Part shown: positions 16,375 to 26,568 of the stretch, piece by piece
Layout of the letters: each line of letters begins with the position of its first letter
How positions within the stretch are numbered: position 1 is the stretch's first letter
NCBI GenBank assembly: GCA_020722815.1
Contig: DYKB01000012.1
Location: 1-64,000, forward strand
DNA length: 64,000 nt
Reading direction: 5' to 3'
From: Caldithrix sp.
GTDB lineage: Bacteria > Zhuqueibacterota > Zhuqueibacteria > Thermofontimicrobiales > Sulfurfontimicrobiaceae
The notes under the pieces: generated by a model
The model's input: only the letters and a program-made list of their open reading frames with translations
What the model was told of the DNA's origin: nothing
Database searches by the model: none
Position numbers and translations under genes: made by a program

Positions 16375-18264
16375 ATGTCGAAAAAACATTCCCAGCGATT
16401 AACAATAACAATTTCCCTGATTGTATTTATCTCTGTTTTGATTTATCTATTGTGGCCGGAGATGATCAACACCATGATGCCAGGCGATAGTCGTCCCCAT
16501 AAAATTGTCTTTCCAATTGAAAAAATTACCATCGATCAGTTTGATGCCATTGCAACCGAATTGGAACAACAATACGCTTTCGATTTTAAGCATATCAAAC
16601 AATTCCGTGAAAACAATATCCTTGCATACGAAGGCCCCAAAACCTGCCTCACCTGCCACCAGGAGATTATTGTGAAAGATCATATTACCCAGCAGGATAA
16701 AACCGTTGATCTCATGGAGAACCTGTTGGCATCTTCGCATTATCGATTTTTTACGAACAAGCATCCCAATGTGTACGGCTTTGATGGTAAACTGGCAGAC
16801 AATTTTCCGATGGGAAAAATTGATCGCCCCTGTCCGAAACCTGGTTCCTTTGCAATGACTGCCTGGGCTGAAATTGTTGTAACTGAACAGGGGGATACCT
16901 TGTCGGAAGGTTGTGGGCAATGTCATATCGGCGGTCAGCACCAGGCACCGTTGGGCAGCATGATGCCGGGTTACCGGGTATTGGACAAAGAAAAGCAAGC
17001 GATTGATTGTCTGATTTGTCATGCCGCGGCTTATGATATGAATAAAAAAATTGTGTTCAATGATGAAAATGGTAATCGCTGGGGACAGGACCGGTCCATG
17101 AAAGCTGCAATGTCGGTTACAAAATCCACGTCCCAAACCTGTCTGCGGTGTCATCAACATAATTTTGGTGGCGATATTTACGTGGATGAAGCTGATTCTT
17201 CTTTTATGCAAAGTCTGACCAATACCGGTCACAGGCGGCCGCGCGTATTGCATCCGGGATCAAAACGCGGCACTCCCTTTTCTCCAACCTGGGATGTCCA
17301 CGCTGCCGCTGGAATAAATTGCACTGAATGCCATGTCACTGAAGGTCATTTAATTGCCAAAGGTACACATACCACCACCATGATGGCCAACGATTTGCCC
17401 GATTTCGAAATTACTTGCGAGAATTGCCATACCAATGCACCGCACAGTGAGAATGAAGAATTGGCTGATTACCTGAATGCCCATGTTGAAAAAATTGCCT
17501 GTTCAACCTGCCATATACCTTCATTGCATCCGGACAATGCCACCATACGTGATTTCGCACATCCTGAGTTTGAAAAAGATCCGGGTATCCATATTTATCA
17601 TGATGTAAAAAAGGAAAATGCGCCGGGTAAAGGTATCGGATATGTCTGGTGGAACGGTGATGCCACTTTTCTCGGTAACCCAATTGGCGACAATCCCAAT
17701 GGCGAAAAACGCTACCGATTTTATAATCCAACCCACGTATGGCCGGAGTTTAAAGATTATGACTATGCCGGCTGGTATGAACAGGTGATGCGGCCAATTG
17801 CCAATAAAAAGCCATCCAAATTGTACGCCATGAAATATTTTAATGGCCGTCAGCATATTGACTTGCAAAATATGGGACCATTTGGTGGAATGTTCATCCC
17901 GTACAATTTGCCAACCTATTACCGTACCGGTGATCCTGATTTAGCCGCCAAAAAGGAAATGGAAAAAAGTATGATGAAAATGATGTACGGTTTTATGTTC
18001 GATAAATACATGATGGATAAATTTCTGACTTTTATGAAGGTGGACGGTTGGGACACTGATGCCTATGATGATGTCGCCAATGGACGCAAGGTGGAGCCCC
18101 GGTGGATGCCAAACGACGCCATGCTTGAAATAAGCCACAGCATCCGCCGCGAAGGTTCGCTGACTTGTATTAACTGTCATACCCTGAATGGCGTACTGGA
18201 CTGGAAGGCGCTTGGCTACACGGACGAAGAGATAACGACTCTGGCACAAAATCCATTAGAATAA
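16375..18264 (+). CDS. Octaheme c-type cytochrome (tetrathionate-reductase-family-like)
   Basis: A 629-residue cytochrome with an N-terminal membrane anchor (about 9-27) and exactly eight CxxCH heme sites: CLTCH (91), CGQCH, CLICH, CLRCH, CTECH, CENCH, CSTCH and, near the C-terminus, CINCH. The wide gap between hemes seven and eight holds an insertion with YYRTGDPDLAAKK. This resembles octaheme cytochromes of the tetrathionate reductase (OTR) group, which reduce sulfur or nitrogen oxyanions in the periplasm, but the assignment to that family is by recall and catalytic residues were not checked. No quinol oxidase partner is adjacent. The start follows GAAAGGCG. Heme maturation genes are not in the window. 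Confidence 0.85.
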   Translation: MSKKHSQRLTITISLIVFISVLIYLLWPEMINTMMPGDSRPHKIVFPIEKITIDQFDAIATELEQQYAFDFKHIKQFRENNILAYEGPKTCLTCHQEIIVKDHITQQDKTVDLMENLLASSHYRFFTNKHPNVYGFDGKLADNFPMGKIDRPCPKPGSFAMTAWAEIVVTEQGDTLSEGCGQCHIGGQHQAPLGSMMPGYRVLDKEKQAIDCLICHAAAYDMNKKIVFNDENGNRWGQDRSMKAAMSVTKSTSQTCLRCHQHNFGGDIYVDEADSSFMQSLTNTGHRRPRVLHPGSKRGTPFSPTWDVHAAAGINCTECHVTEGHLIAKGTHTTTMMANDLPDFEITCENCHTNAPHSENEELADYLNAHVEKIACSTCHIPSLHPDNATIRDFAHPEFEKDPGIHIYHDVKKENAPGKGIGYVWWNGDATFLGNPIGDNPNGEKRYRFYNPTHVWPEFKDYDYAGWYEQVMRPIANKKPSKLYAMKYFNGRQHIDLQNMGPFGGMFIPYNLPTYYRTGDPDLAAKKEMEKSMMKMMYGFMFDKYMMDKFLTFMKVDGWDTDAYDDVANGRKVEPRWMPNDAMLEISHSIRREGSLTCINCHTLNGVLDWKALGYTDEEITTLAQNPLE

Positions 18265-18397
18265 ATTTAGCAGCAGATGATTTTTCTATCCGGCGTGAGT
18301 TTACTAAGCTGAACCATAAACGAATTACCTAAGTGTATATAAATATTATATTAAACTTTACAATTAAATGTATACACTGACTGGAATTTTTGATTTT

Positions 18398-18586
18398 TTA
18401 AATTTTAGCGGCGGTCAAGCCAAAGGCTTGTGCCAGGGTGGCCACGTCGGGTTCCATGACCTCCAATTGATAGCGGGTTTGAAAGGTCGCGGTTTTTTTA
18501 GTCGACCTGGCCGCCTGGATGATGGTCGCCAGGCGAACATGAAATAATATATCTATTTTCGGCTGTTGCGGGGATAATAATTTAAT
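18398..18586 (-). pseudogene. Remnant coding fragment of unknown family
   Basis: A minus-strand frame of about 62 codons without a start. It is much more GC-rich than its flanks and reads like a real C-terminus: DILFHVRLATIIQAARS, then TATFQTRYQLEVMEP, then DVATLAQAFGLTAAKI and a stop. The composition jump and lack of a 5' end suggest the leftover of a transferred gene, perhaps a transposase, but I cannot name the family. It lies in the otherwise gene-free stretch 18265-18777. Confidence 0.4.
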
Positions 18587-18715
18587 TCATTTTTTCGTTT
18601 TAAAATTTTAGATGGTAATATTTATCACCAATTTGTGCTGACCAGGTCCAGGTACCCAATTTCTGACGCGAAGCGTCAGATCAGGCATTCCCACGCAGAA
18701 CCATTGGAATGAGTG

Positions 18716-18776
18716 ATCGGCTACCAGCCACGGGCTAAACGCCAATCGCCAGTAGCCACTCGCCCCTAGCCACGCA
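18716..18776. repeat. R7 heptad repeat, short copy
   Basis: About seven successive 7-base units, mostly of the form GCCANNN (GCCACGG, GCCAATC, GCCAGTA, GCCACTC, GCCACGC) just after the transporter stop. Related heptad arrays are at 29709 and 35253. Confidence 0.6.
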
Positions 18777-18777
18777 T

Positions 18778-20280
18778 TCAATTTCCGGTTGCCCAGGTCG
18801 GCAGAACACCGATTTGAACATTGAAGACCAGCAGCACTAACGTATAGGTTAAAATCGTGATCAGAAAAATAAACATAAACATCACCAGCACACCCGCACG
18901 GGCCATTTGCGGGATGGTGATATAGCCGCTACTAAAGACGATAGCGTTCGGTGGAGTAGAGACGGGGAGCATAAAAGCGCAACTGGCCCCCAATGCTGCG
19001 GGAATGACGAGTAACAATGGATTTTGGCCGATCCCTAACGCAACGGATGACATAATCGGTAAAAATGCCGCAGCCGTTGCGGTATTACTGGTTAATTCGG
19101 TTAAGAAGACCACAACCGCGGTGACGATAAGTATCAGCCCCAGAATCGGCAAAAATTTTAAAGTACTCAGGCTATTTCCAATCCATTCCGCCAGTCCGCT
19201 GGTGTGAATGGCGGATGCCAAAGTTAAGCCGCCGCCGAAAAGGAGCAAAACGCCCCAGGGTAATTTTTCAGCACTTTTCCAGTTCATGATGAAGGTACCC
19301 TTCTGCCCGATATTTGGAATCAGGAAAAGAAGAATGGCACCGCTAATGGCAATATTGGAATCAGACAATCCAGGGATGATTTTGACCACCAGTGGATTCA
19401 GGATCCAGAGCGAGGCTACCAGTGCGAAAACAATAGCAACCATTTTTTCCGGAAAAGATATGGCGCCCAGGTTCTTCAGTTCCATATCGATAAAATCTTT
19501 CCCGCCTGGCAGGTATTTCAGACGAATTGGGTAGACAACTCTTGTTAATAAAAAATAAGTAAGTGGAAGTCCAATGAGTACCAATGGCACACCAACCAGC
19601 ATCCATTGTAAAAAACCGATATGATACCCGAAATTTTGTCGCATAAACGCTGCCAAGAAAGCATTGGGTGGTGTTCCGATTAAAGTCCCCAATCCGCCGA
19701 TGCTGCTGCCGAAGGCGATTCCCAGCATTAAATTACGGCCAAAATTTGATTCCACCGGTCCATCCAATTTCTGTTCATTTCGCAGGGTTAATTCAATGAC
19801 GGAAATCCCGATGGGAAGCATCATCATGGCGGTGGCCGTATTGCTGATCCACATGCTAAGGAGGGCGGAAGCTATCATAAAGCCAAATATAATGGCGTGC
19901 GGTTGAATACCGATGAATTTGATGATGGTGAGGGCTATCCGTTTATGTAATTTCCAGCGTTGCATTGCCAGGGCGATGATAAATCCGCCCATAAACAGAA
20001 ATACCAATGGATTGGCATAAGGACTGGCAGCATTATCGATTTTGGCAATGCCCAGTAATGGAAATAGCGCTAATGGTAAAAGCGAGGTGACTGGAATGGG
20101 AATCGCTTCTGTAATCCAGAAAATGGACAGTAATGCGGCGACGGCCGCGGTCCGCCAGCCAGTTTGACTCAAGCCTGCCGGTGGTGATGTGAAAAGAACG
20201 AGAAGAAAAAGTATTGGCCCAATCCATAATCCGATTTTTTGCCAACGACCGAATGCGATTTCATCTGATAAATGATTCAT
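18778..20280 (-). CDS. Sodium-dependent dicarboxylate transporter (DASS/SLC13 family)
   Basis: A 500-residue inner-membrane carrier with about 11-12 membrane spans. The two family signature motifs are present: ISNTATAMMMLPI in the first half and TSNTATAAAFLPI in the second; these SNT motifs bind carboxylate and Na+ in VcINDY. Length is typical. It would import C4-dicarboxylates such as succinate, malate or fumarate with Na+. AAGGA precedes the ATG. It stands alone, with an unrelated broken gene upstream. Sulfate-type substrates are possible for some relatives. Confidence 0.92.
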   Translation of the reverse strand: MNHLSDEIAFGRWQKIGLWIGPILFLLVLFTSPPAGLSQTGWRTAAVAALLSIFWITEAIPIPVTSLLPLALFPLLGIAKIDNAASPYANPLVFLFMGGFIIALAMQRWKLHKRIALTIIKFIGIQPHAIIFGFMIASALLSMWISNTATAMMMLPIGISVIELTLRNEQKLDGPVESNFGRNLMLGIAFGSSIGGLGTLIGTPPNAFLAAFMRQNFGYHIGFLQWMLVGVPLVLIGLPLTYFLLTRVVYPIRLKYLPGGKDFIDMELKNLGAISFPEKMVAIVFALVASLWILNPLVVKIIPGLSDSNIAISGAILLFLIPNIGQKGTFIMNWKSAEKLPWGVLLLFGGGLTLASAIHTSGLAEWIGNSLSTLKFLPILGLILIVTAVVVFLTELTSNTATAAAFLPIMSSVALGIGQNPLLLVIPAALGASCAFMLPVSTPPNAIVFSSGYITIPQMARAGVLVMFMFIFLITILTYTLVLLVFNVQIGVLPTWATGN

Positions 20281-20400
20281 GTTTTTTCCTTTTTTTTAAT
20301 GGTCAGAAGTACTAACTCTCATTGAGAACTGAACGCGTGCCACGCCCGCCTGAGGGATTCATCCTCAGGCAATAAATTGTGCTGAAGGTAAACCCTCAGG

Positions 20401-21660
20401 CTATTTTTCAACCAATTTATGCTTCTTTATAAAATCCGAATCAATCCCGATTCCCATTCTCGGTTCTGATGGAACAGTGAGCATCCCATTTTCACGCTGC
20501 AAGGTGCTTGATTTACATTCAAATGGTATCTCCTGATTAATGCCTTTAAACTCATGGTACGGCCCAGGATTCGGAATTGCCGAAATAAATTGTCCCCTAT
20601 AAAGATAACCCAGCCCTGAACCGGAAATATGCGGTGTACAGGGAATTCCTTTAACTTCAGCCATCCGGGCGACACGCATTGCACGAATCATGCCGCCGAA
20701 ATAGAAAATATCGGGCTGAACCACTTGTAAACAATCATTGGCAATCATCCAGCGAAAGCGATGCAGACTGGTTTCCTGCTCGCCACCCGCAATTGGAATT
20801 TTCAATGCGTCGGCGACCATTTTCGTCTCTTCCAGCCAGTCGAAAGGTACCGGTTCTTCATAAAAATCAAAGTGATATTTCTCCATCAGCCGTCCCACTT
20901 CAATGGCTTTATCAACGGTGTAAGAACCATTGGAATCCGCCTAGATGACCATCTGGTCCCCCAACGTTTCGCGAACCAGGGGGATCAGTTTTTCCGTTCG
21001 GCCGGGGGGATAATCAGCATTATGGCTCATCCGACCACCGACTTTGAATTTCACAGCCTTGGCACCGCTTTCGGCTACTGTTTTTTGGATGAGCTTGATG
21101 GATTCTTCGGCTGTTTTACCGCGATAATAATTCGCCTGATAGACCGCAATTTGACGGTTTTTCACTTCGCCGATTAATTGTCCCATGGTTTTGCCCGCCA
21201 TCCGGCCTAATAAATCCAGGATTGCAAATTCAACCGTGGCCAACGGAATCCAGAAAGCAAGACCCTGTAATTTATAATTACTGTTATGAAGATAAACCTT
21301 ATCGATTAATGAATCCAGATCACGCACGTCTTTTCCGATAAAAAAAGGGGCGATTTTATGGAGCAGCAGCGGATAGAAGTAAATAAAATGCATATTATGA
21401 CTGACAGAATAACCGACGGCCCCATCCTTTGAGCAAATTCGGCAAAGGTAGTGCTTTTGATAACGCAATAATTCGATTGAATCGATAATAACAGGTGTTG
21501 AAAAGTATTCTCGTTTTAAAACAGGTCGGGCGGCGGCCGCATCCAATAGTTCGTAATTTGCTTTTAAGTCAGTGGATGATTGGCAGGTTTTGAATGACAT
21601 CGATACCTTCGCACCGGTGCCAATCGCGGATTTCATAAAATTACGGCGAGTAATTGGCAT
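20401..21660 (-). pseudogene. Enolase-superfamily (mandelate racemase/muconate lactonizing-like) protein broken by one TAG
   Basis: A 419-codon gene from the ATG at 21660 (after GAGGAAACTG) with a Tat signal, ITRRNFMKSAIGTGA. The reading frame is continuous except for one TAG at 20941-20943. Before it lies the KAVKFKVGG motif (catalytic Lys pair); after it come ADSNGSYT, FYEEP and IAGGEQE, the three metal-ligand segments of the superfamily, so the stop falls just ahead of the first metal ligand. A single substitution (family members often have Tyr here) would restore a full enzyme. The 3' half has no ribosome site for separate translation. Without readthrough the product is inactive. Likely former role: sugar-acid dehydratase or epimerase. 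Confidence 0.85.
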
Positions 21661-22206
21661 CAGTTTCCTCATTTTATTAAGCGTCCATTTTGTGAATACA
21701 ACCTGAATGTAAACAATTAATGAAAAAAGTATTGGAAAAAATTTGTTGATGCTGCTCCTATGATCATTACAAAATTTTCTGAATAATGCCAATATTTAAT
21801 TTGATTAATTTTATTGAATTCATGTCTGACTGGATAGTTCCAATATTATGTGAAGGATTGCATAATTGTACACGCTGGTACATTTATTGAAACATGAATG
21901 AATACAAAATATAAACCTGTCACGCTGAGCGCAGCGAAGAATCTATCGTAACATGCAGCTTGGTGGTATCTTCTCGATATTTTGGGTTAAAATTCAATCA
22001 ACGAAGTTTTCTTTTTCAAATTGATAAATCAGAGATCTTACGCGGGAAACCTTGAAGGTCTTCGCTTGGCTGGATGAGTGGATGTATAGCATATTATAAG
22101 TCAATTTTAAATCATTTCCAATATATTATTGGTAATTGTTAAATATTAATTATCAAATAAAAAAAAATGAACTTTTTTGCCGATAATTGAGTGAAAGTAA
22201 AAGTAA
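21661..22206. other. Gene-free stretch
   Basis: No gene supported. It holds CCTGTCACGCTGAGCGCAGC (21915-21934) followed by GAAGAATCT, the start of another repeat family (R9) also seen at 57593, with no clear right end. Confidence 0.5.
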
Positions 22207-22420
22207 CGTTTGTCCACGCCCCCCCCCAATACGATAATTATGCGGAACGTTTCTTGCAACAAAAGCTCAGGACAAGTTTTGTGACGAAGCAATCGCTGAC
22301 TGTTTTATTAGGGGTGATTGCAATCCTAAAAAACAGGCTACCGCAAAATCTGCCCTGCACACAGCCGAAGGAAACGCCTCGCAATGACAGGTACTGGTAT
22401 TTTCGGATAGACTTTAAATA
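22207..22420. repeat. R1 repeat, copy e (diverged, longer)
   Basis: Left GTTTGTCC, right TTTTCGGATAGACTTTAAAT. Contains CGGAACGTTTCTTGCAAC, AAAGCTCAGGACAAGTTTTG, GACGAAGCAATCGC and AACGCCTCGCAATGACAGG. The interior is longer than in other copies. The following 22421-22800 holds no gene. Confidence 0.65.
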
Positions 22421-22800
22421 AGAACGCTCAAAAGCCTGTTGTTTTATTTTGATATTACTACTGTTAAGCTCAAGGAAAAACAAAAATTCAATTTGCGCCA
22501 GTTTGACCAAACCTTCTCTATCATTGACTTAGGGGGAGCAGCTTTTTTGAGCTTTTTAGTTCCGGAGAACAGGGCATTTGCGTCATGATCATCACCTTTT
22601 ATAACTATTACATTTCAAAAAATAGTTATGATTTTGTTCATGAATACAGTTTACCCGTGTGAAGGTGACAATCCATTCCGTTTTTAGATGATCATTCCCA
22701 TTTTCATTCAATTTATGGAAAAATTTCAAAAAATGAACTTTTACATGTTTGTTGTTTAATTTCTAATATTGAGTTTTAATCTGTTGAAATGGAGGATCAT

Positions 22801-25800
22801 ATGCGTTACACTATTTTTTTCTTTTTCATTTTATTAATCAGTATTCACTCACTTTCAGCGAAAATTTATATTAATGAATTCATGGCAGCGAATAAAATAG
22901 TTTTGGCTGATGAAGCTGGTGAGTTCGATGACTGGATTGAACTGTATAATGACAGTACGATGGCTATTAATCTGTCTGGCTACTATTTAACCGATAATCT
23001 GGATTCCCCTCAAAAATGGGCTTTTCCGGAAAATACCATTATTCCTGCCAACGGCTTTTTACTCATCTGGGCAGATGATAATAAAACTCCTGGAATTCTG
23101 CATACCCCCTTCAAACTTGATGCCGATGGAGAACAACTCGGTCTTTTCGATGGATTCAAATTTGTCGATTCGCTTTCATTTGCAAAACAATTGGAAAATA
23201 TTTCATTCGGTCGCTTTCCGGATGGGGCAAATGCCTGGTTTTCTTTATCTCCTGCAACACCAGGTGCTGTTAATCGTAATGAATCCCCGATGGCTGAAAC
23301 ACCCCGATTTTCATTGACCGGTGGATTTTATAAGGGGCCAATTTATGTTGAACTTCAGGCTGCCTCGCCAGCGGCTGCGATTTATTATACGCTGGATTGT
23401 TCTGAACCATCCTCAAAAAGTAACCGTTATGCCGCACCAATCCCGGTGACGAATACCACCGTAATTCGGGCCCGGACTTTTGAAAACGGTCATCAGCCCA
23501 GTGAAATTGTCACGAATACCTATATTTACAATAACGATTTACAGATTGGATCAATTTCACTGGTTACAGCGACAAGCAATTTATGGGATCGGCAGACCGG
23601 AATTTATGCCAATCCCAAAGAGCGGGGAGATGAATGGGAACGGCCGGTAGCGGTTGAATTTTTTGATGAATCGGGAAAACAATTAAATGCGATTGATGCC
23701 GGCCTGCGTATTCATGGCGTTAATTCCCGATTGTATAATAAAAAACCTTTTCGGTTATATTTTCGAAGCGAGTATGGTGAAAGTAGCTGTCATCTTCAAA
23801 TCTTCAATTCAAAACCAACAACAAATGAATATAAACGCCTGGTGCTACTATCTGGCGCTTCTGATATGGTCGAATTTCCAGGCGGCTATGAGTGGACACT
23901 CATTCGGACAGCCATTGGTCATCGGATTTTTCAGAAAATGGGTGGCATTTTTCTGGGAAATCGTCCCATGGCGGTTTTCTTAAATGGGAATCGCTGGGGT
24001 ATTTATCAATTAACCGAACGAATTGATAAATATTTCATCGAAGCGAACTTCAAGGAAAATGATGCCGATATTATTGAAACTTTCTTTTATGATTGGTACG
24101 CGAAGGAAGGGGATTTGACTGAATGGAATCGATTTTATCGTTTTGCCGAAGAAAATGATCTGGCCGATACTGAAAATTATCAGAAAATGCAACACATGAT
24201 GGATATTGAAAATTTTGCAGATTATCAGATCCTGGAAATTTATCTGGGGAATGCGGATTGGCCGTTTAACAATATCTATGCCTTTCGCCCCCGGCACGAA
24301 GATGCAAAGTGGCGCTGGATTTTGTGGGATATTGATCGGAGTCTCGGTTATATCGGTCCCTGGAATAATACGCTGGAGTCTGCCTCCAAATCCGACAAGA
24401 TGACGGTGCTTTTACATAAACTGCTTGAAAATCCAACTTTTCGGGATTTATTCATTACGCATTTTGCGGATCAGTTGAATACAAATTTCCTGAAAGCAAA
24501 TGTAAAGTCGATTGTGGATTCCATGGCCGCGCTTATTCGACATGATATTACCTTTGAAACCAAACAGTGGGGGAGTTCACCTTCTGTTTGGGAAAACAAC
24601 CTGAAAAGCAAATTACAACAATTTGTTGAATTGCGGGCGGACTTTCTCTGGCGACATCTCAAAGATAAATTTTTATTTACGGATCCCGTGGGAATTACTT
24701 TTGATATTCCGCGTGGTGGCATGGGGCGCGTTCGCATCAATACGGTTAACATCTCCCGATTCCCCTGGTCTGGTTTGTATTTTAAAGAGATTCCCGTTGA
24801 AATTGAGGCGATTCCGGCCGTTGGTTATCAGTTTGTGCGCTGGTATCCGGACTATTTGCCCCAAAATTCAAAAATAACATTGAATTTGACCAATCCTATT
24901 CAAATTTATCCTGTTTTTGAAAAATATACACTTAAGCCGGTGGTCATAAATGAAATCAATTATCATAGCGCGGCTGATTTTAATGTAGAAGACTGGATTG
25001 AACTTCATAATTTTTCTGATAAAGCGATTGATGTTTCGGGCTGGCACCTGAAGGATGCGGATGCTACTCATGATTTTCAATTTCCTGAAAATCTTTTTAT
25101 TAAACCTTATGGTTTTCTGGTCCTTTGCCAGGATTCTGTTCAATTTCGTCAACAGTTTCCTTTCGTTCAACCAATAATTGGAAATTTCGATTTTGGTCTG
25201 GATAACAAAGGTGAATACCTTCGATTATATGACCGCTATGCAAACCAGGTCGATTCCGTCGCTTACGATGACGAAGCCCCCTGGCCCGTCGAAGCGGATG
25301 CTACAGGCGCTACATTGGCATTAATCAATCCTTATCAGGAAAACACGGACGTTCAAAACTGGAAAGCCAGTCCCGGCCATGGGACACCTGGCTTGCGGAA
25401 TAGTGATGAAATCCCTCCTGTCATCTATTTAGTACCGGATAGATTAATTTTTACCGGTATGGTTGGTCGGGAAAATCCGCCAGCGCAGAAAATTTTAGTA
25501 CAAAATTATGGTTCCGGCGAACTTTCCTGGAATGCAGGTAAATTATCCGATTTACCCTGGCTAAATTTTTCACCGGCCACTGGAAAGGCAGGCGATTCAA
25601 TCGAAGTTGCGGTTGAAATTCGTGGTTTGTCGGTCGGTACTTATTCCGGAGCGATAACTGTTTCAGACCTGAGTGGCGTAATGGATTCGGCGAAAATTGC
25701 AATTGAATTAAATCTGAAGTCGGCATTACCGCCATCCATCCTGGCGGAATTTGAAGCGGAAAGCAGTGTCAGTTTACCGAATGCCGGGTGGCAGGTGGTT

Positions 25801-26199
25801 GATAATGACGGGATGACGGGTTTGGTCGCGCTTGAAAGTTCTGTAAATGAACCACGAACGACTTATCAGCTTGATTATTCATTTGAAGTTCCGGCAGGCG
25901 AAGATGAAGTATATATTTTTGCGGAAGTGGATATCAATAACAGCCTGAGCGATGATAGCTTCTGGATTTCAATGAATTCGCAAGAAATCTGTCTCTGGCG
26001 GGATTTAATTGCGCTTGGTGACGGATGGAAACGGTCATGGGTTTTTAATTATCCAAAAAATTCCCGGCATGCATTCAAAGTAAATCCCGGTATGAATACA
26101 CTTAATGTTTTTCCCCGCGAAGATGGTCCTTTCATTAACTGGCTGGTAGTTACCACCAATCCGAATTTGAATATTAATGACATCAACCCAGGATGTTGA
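22801..26199 (+). CDS. Exported lamin-tail / CotH-kinase multidomain protein (sorting domain out of frame)
   Basis: A 1132-residue exported protein starting at the second ATG (22801), because GGAGG lies 5 bases before it. Signal peptide 1-20; lamin-tail domain 1 (about 21-140, FDDWIELYN); a chitobiase-like C-terminal fold (about 175-245, IYYTLDCSEPSSKS); a CotH kinase-like domain (about 260-610, LRIHGVNSR, NRWGIYQLTERIDKY and WRWILWDIDRSLG); lamin-tail domain 2 (about 720-840, VEDWIELHN); a BACON-like repeat (about 870-980); and a carbohydrate-module-like end (FEAESSVSLP). CotH-type domains phosphorylate extracellular proteins in spores, but in such bacterial surface proteins the role is unknown. 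The frame stops at 26199, and a T9SS sorting domain follows in another frame. Confidence 0.88.
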   Translation: MRYTIFFFFILLISIHSLSAKIYINEFMAANKIVLADEAGEFDDWIELYNDSTMAINLSGYYLTDNLDSPQKWAFPENTIIPANGFLLIWADDNKTPGILHTPFKLDADGEQLGLFDGFKFVDSLSFAKQLENISFGRFPDGANAWFSLSPATPGAVNRNESPMAETPRFSLTGGFYKGPIYVELQAASPAAAIYYTLDCSEPSSKSNRYAAPIPVTNTTVIRARTFENGHQPSEIVTNTYIYNNDLQIGSISLVTATSNLWDRQTGIYANPKERGDEWERPVAVEFFDESGKQLNAIDAGLRIHGVNSRLYNKKPFRLYFRSEYGESSCHLQIFNSKPTTNEYKRLVLLSGASDMVEFPGGYEWTLIRTAIGHRIFQKMGGIFLGNRPMAVFLNGNRWGIYQLTERIDKYFIEANFKENDADIIETFFYDWYAKEGDLTEWNRFYRFAEENDLADTENYQKMQHMMDIENFADYQILEIYLGNADWPFNNIYAFRPRHEDAKWRWILWDIDRSLGYIGPWNNTLESASKSDKMTVLLHKLLENPTFRDLFITHFADQLNTNFLKANVKSIVDSMAALIRHDITFETKQWGSSPSVWENNLKSKLQQFVELRADFLWRHLKDKFLFTDPVGITFDIPRGGMGRVRINTVNISRFPWSGLYFKEIPVEIEAIPAVGYQFVRWYPDYLPQNSKITLNLTNPIQIYPVFEKYTLKPVVINEINYHSAADFNVEDWIELHNFSDKAIDVSGWHLKDADATHDFQFPENLFIKPYGFLVLCQDSVQFRQQFPFVQPIIGNFDFGLDNKGEYLRLYDRYANQVDSVAYDDEAPWPVEADATGATLALINPYQENTDVQNWKASPGHGTPGLRNSDEIPPVIYLVPDRLIFTGMVGRENPPAQKILVQNYGSGELSWNAGKLSDLPWLNFSPATGKAGDSIEVAVEIRGLSVGTYSGAITVSDLSGVMDSAKIAIELNLKSALPPSILAEFEAESSVSLPNAGWQVVDNDGMTGLVALESSVNEPRTTYQLDYSFEVPAGEDEVYIFAEVDINNSLSDDSFWISMNSQEICLWRDLIALGDGWKRSWVFNYPKNSRHAFKVNPGMNTLNVFPREDGPFINWLVVTTNPNLNINDINPGC

Positions 26200-26528
26200 C
26201 GGAAAATTCCAATCGTACGAAAACCGAACCCAATTTCCTGCCTGTTCCGGTACAATTTTCATTAAATCAAAACTTTCCAAATCCATTTAATCCGGCAGCG
26301 CATATTTCATTTGCGATTCCGGGAGAATGCGAAGTCGTTTTAATCGTCTATAATTCTATCGGACAGATTGTCAGAACGCTCATCAACCAAAAAATGCCGG
26401 CTGGTCATCATACGATCGCCTGGGATGGCATGGACAACAACGGCCAGGACGTCCAGAGCGGGATTTACTTTTGCCAGATGCGGGCAGGTGAATTTCAGCA
26501 GGTGATTAAGATGGTGAGGATCCGGTAG
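26181..26528 (+). pseudogene. T9SS C-terminal sorting domain, out of frame with the CotH protein
   Basis: About 110 residues with the classic type IX secretion signal: FSLNQNFPNPFNP, a strand pattern with YNSIGQIVRTL, then GHHTIAWDGMDNNGQ, SGIYFCQM and a basic end KMVRIR. Such domains occur only as the C-terminus of exported proteins. This frame is open from 26181, while the upstream gene stops at 26199, so the shift must lie in those 19 bases. An ATG at 26193 overlaps the stop (ATGTTGA), so re-initiation is formally possible, but the product would have no signal peptide. Most likely one gene with a one-base frameshift. Confidence 0.8.
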
Positions 26529-26568
26529 GATTCGACAGGCTCAGCCACTTGGATCGAATCGAATTAAT

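Noticed and set aside
16447..17253. 268-codon minus-strand frame opposite the octaheme cytochrome
   Set aside because: The plus-strand frame has eight heme motifs and a ribosome site. The opposite frame lacks both and has low-complexity composition.
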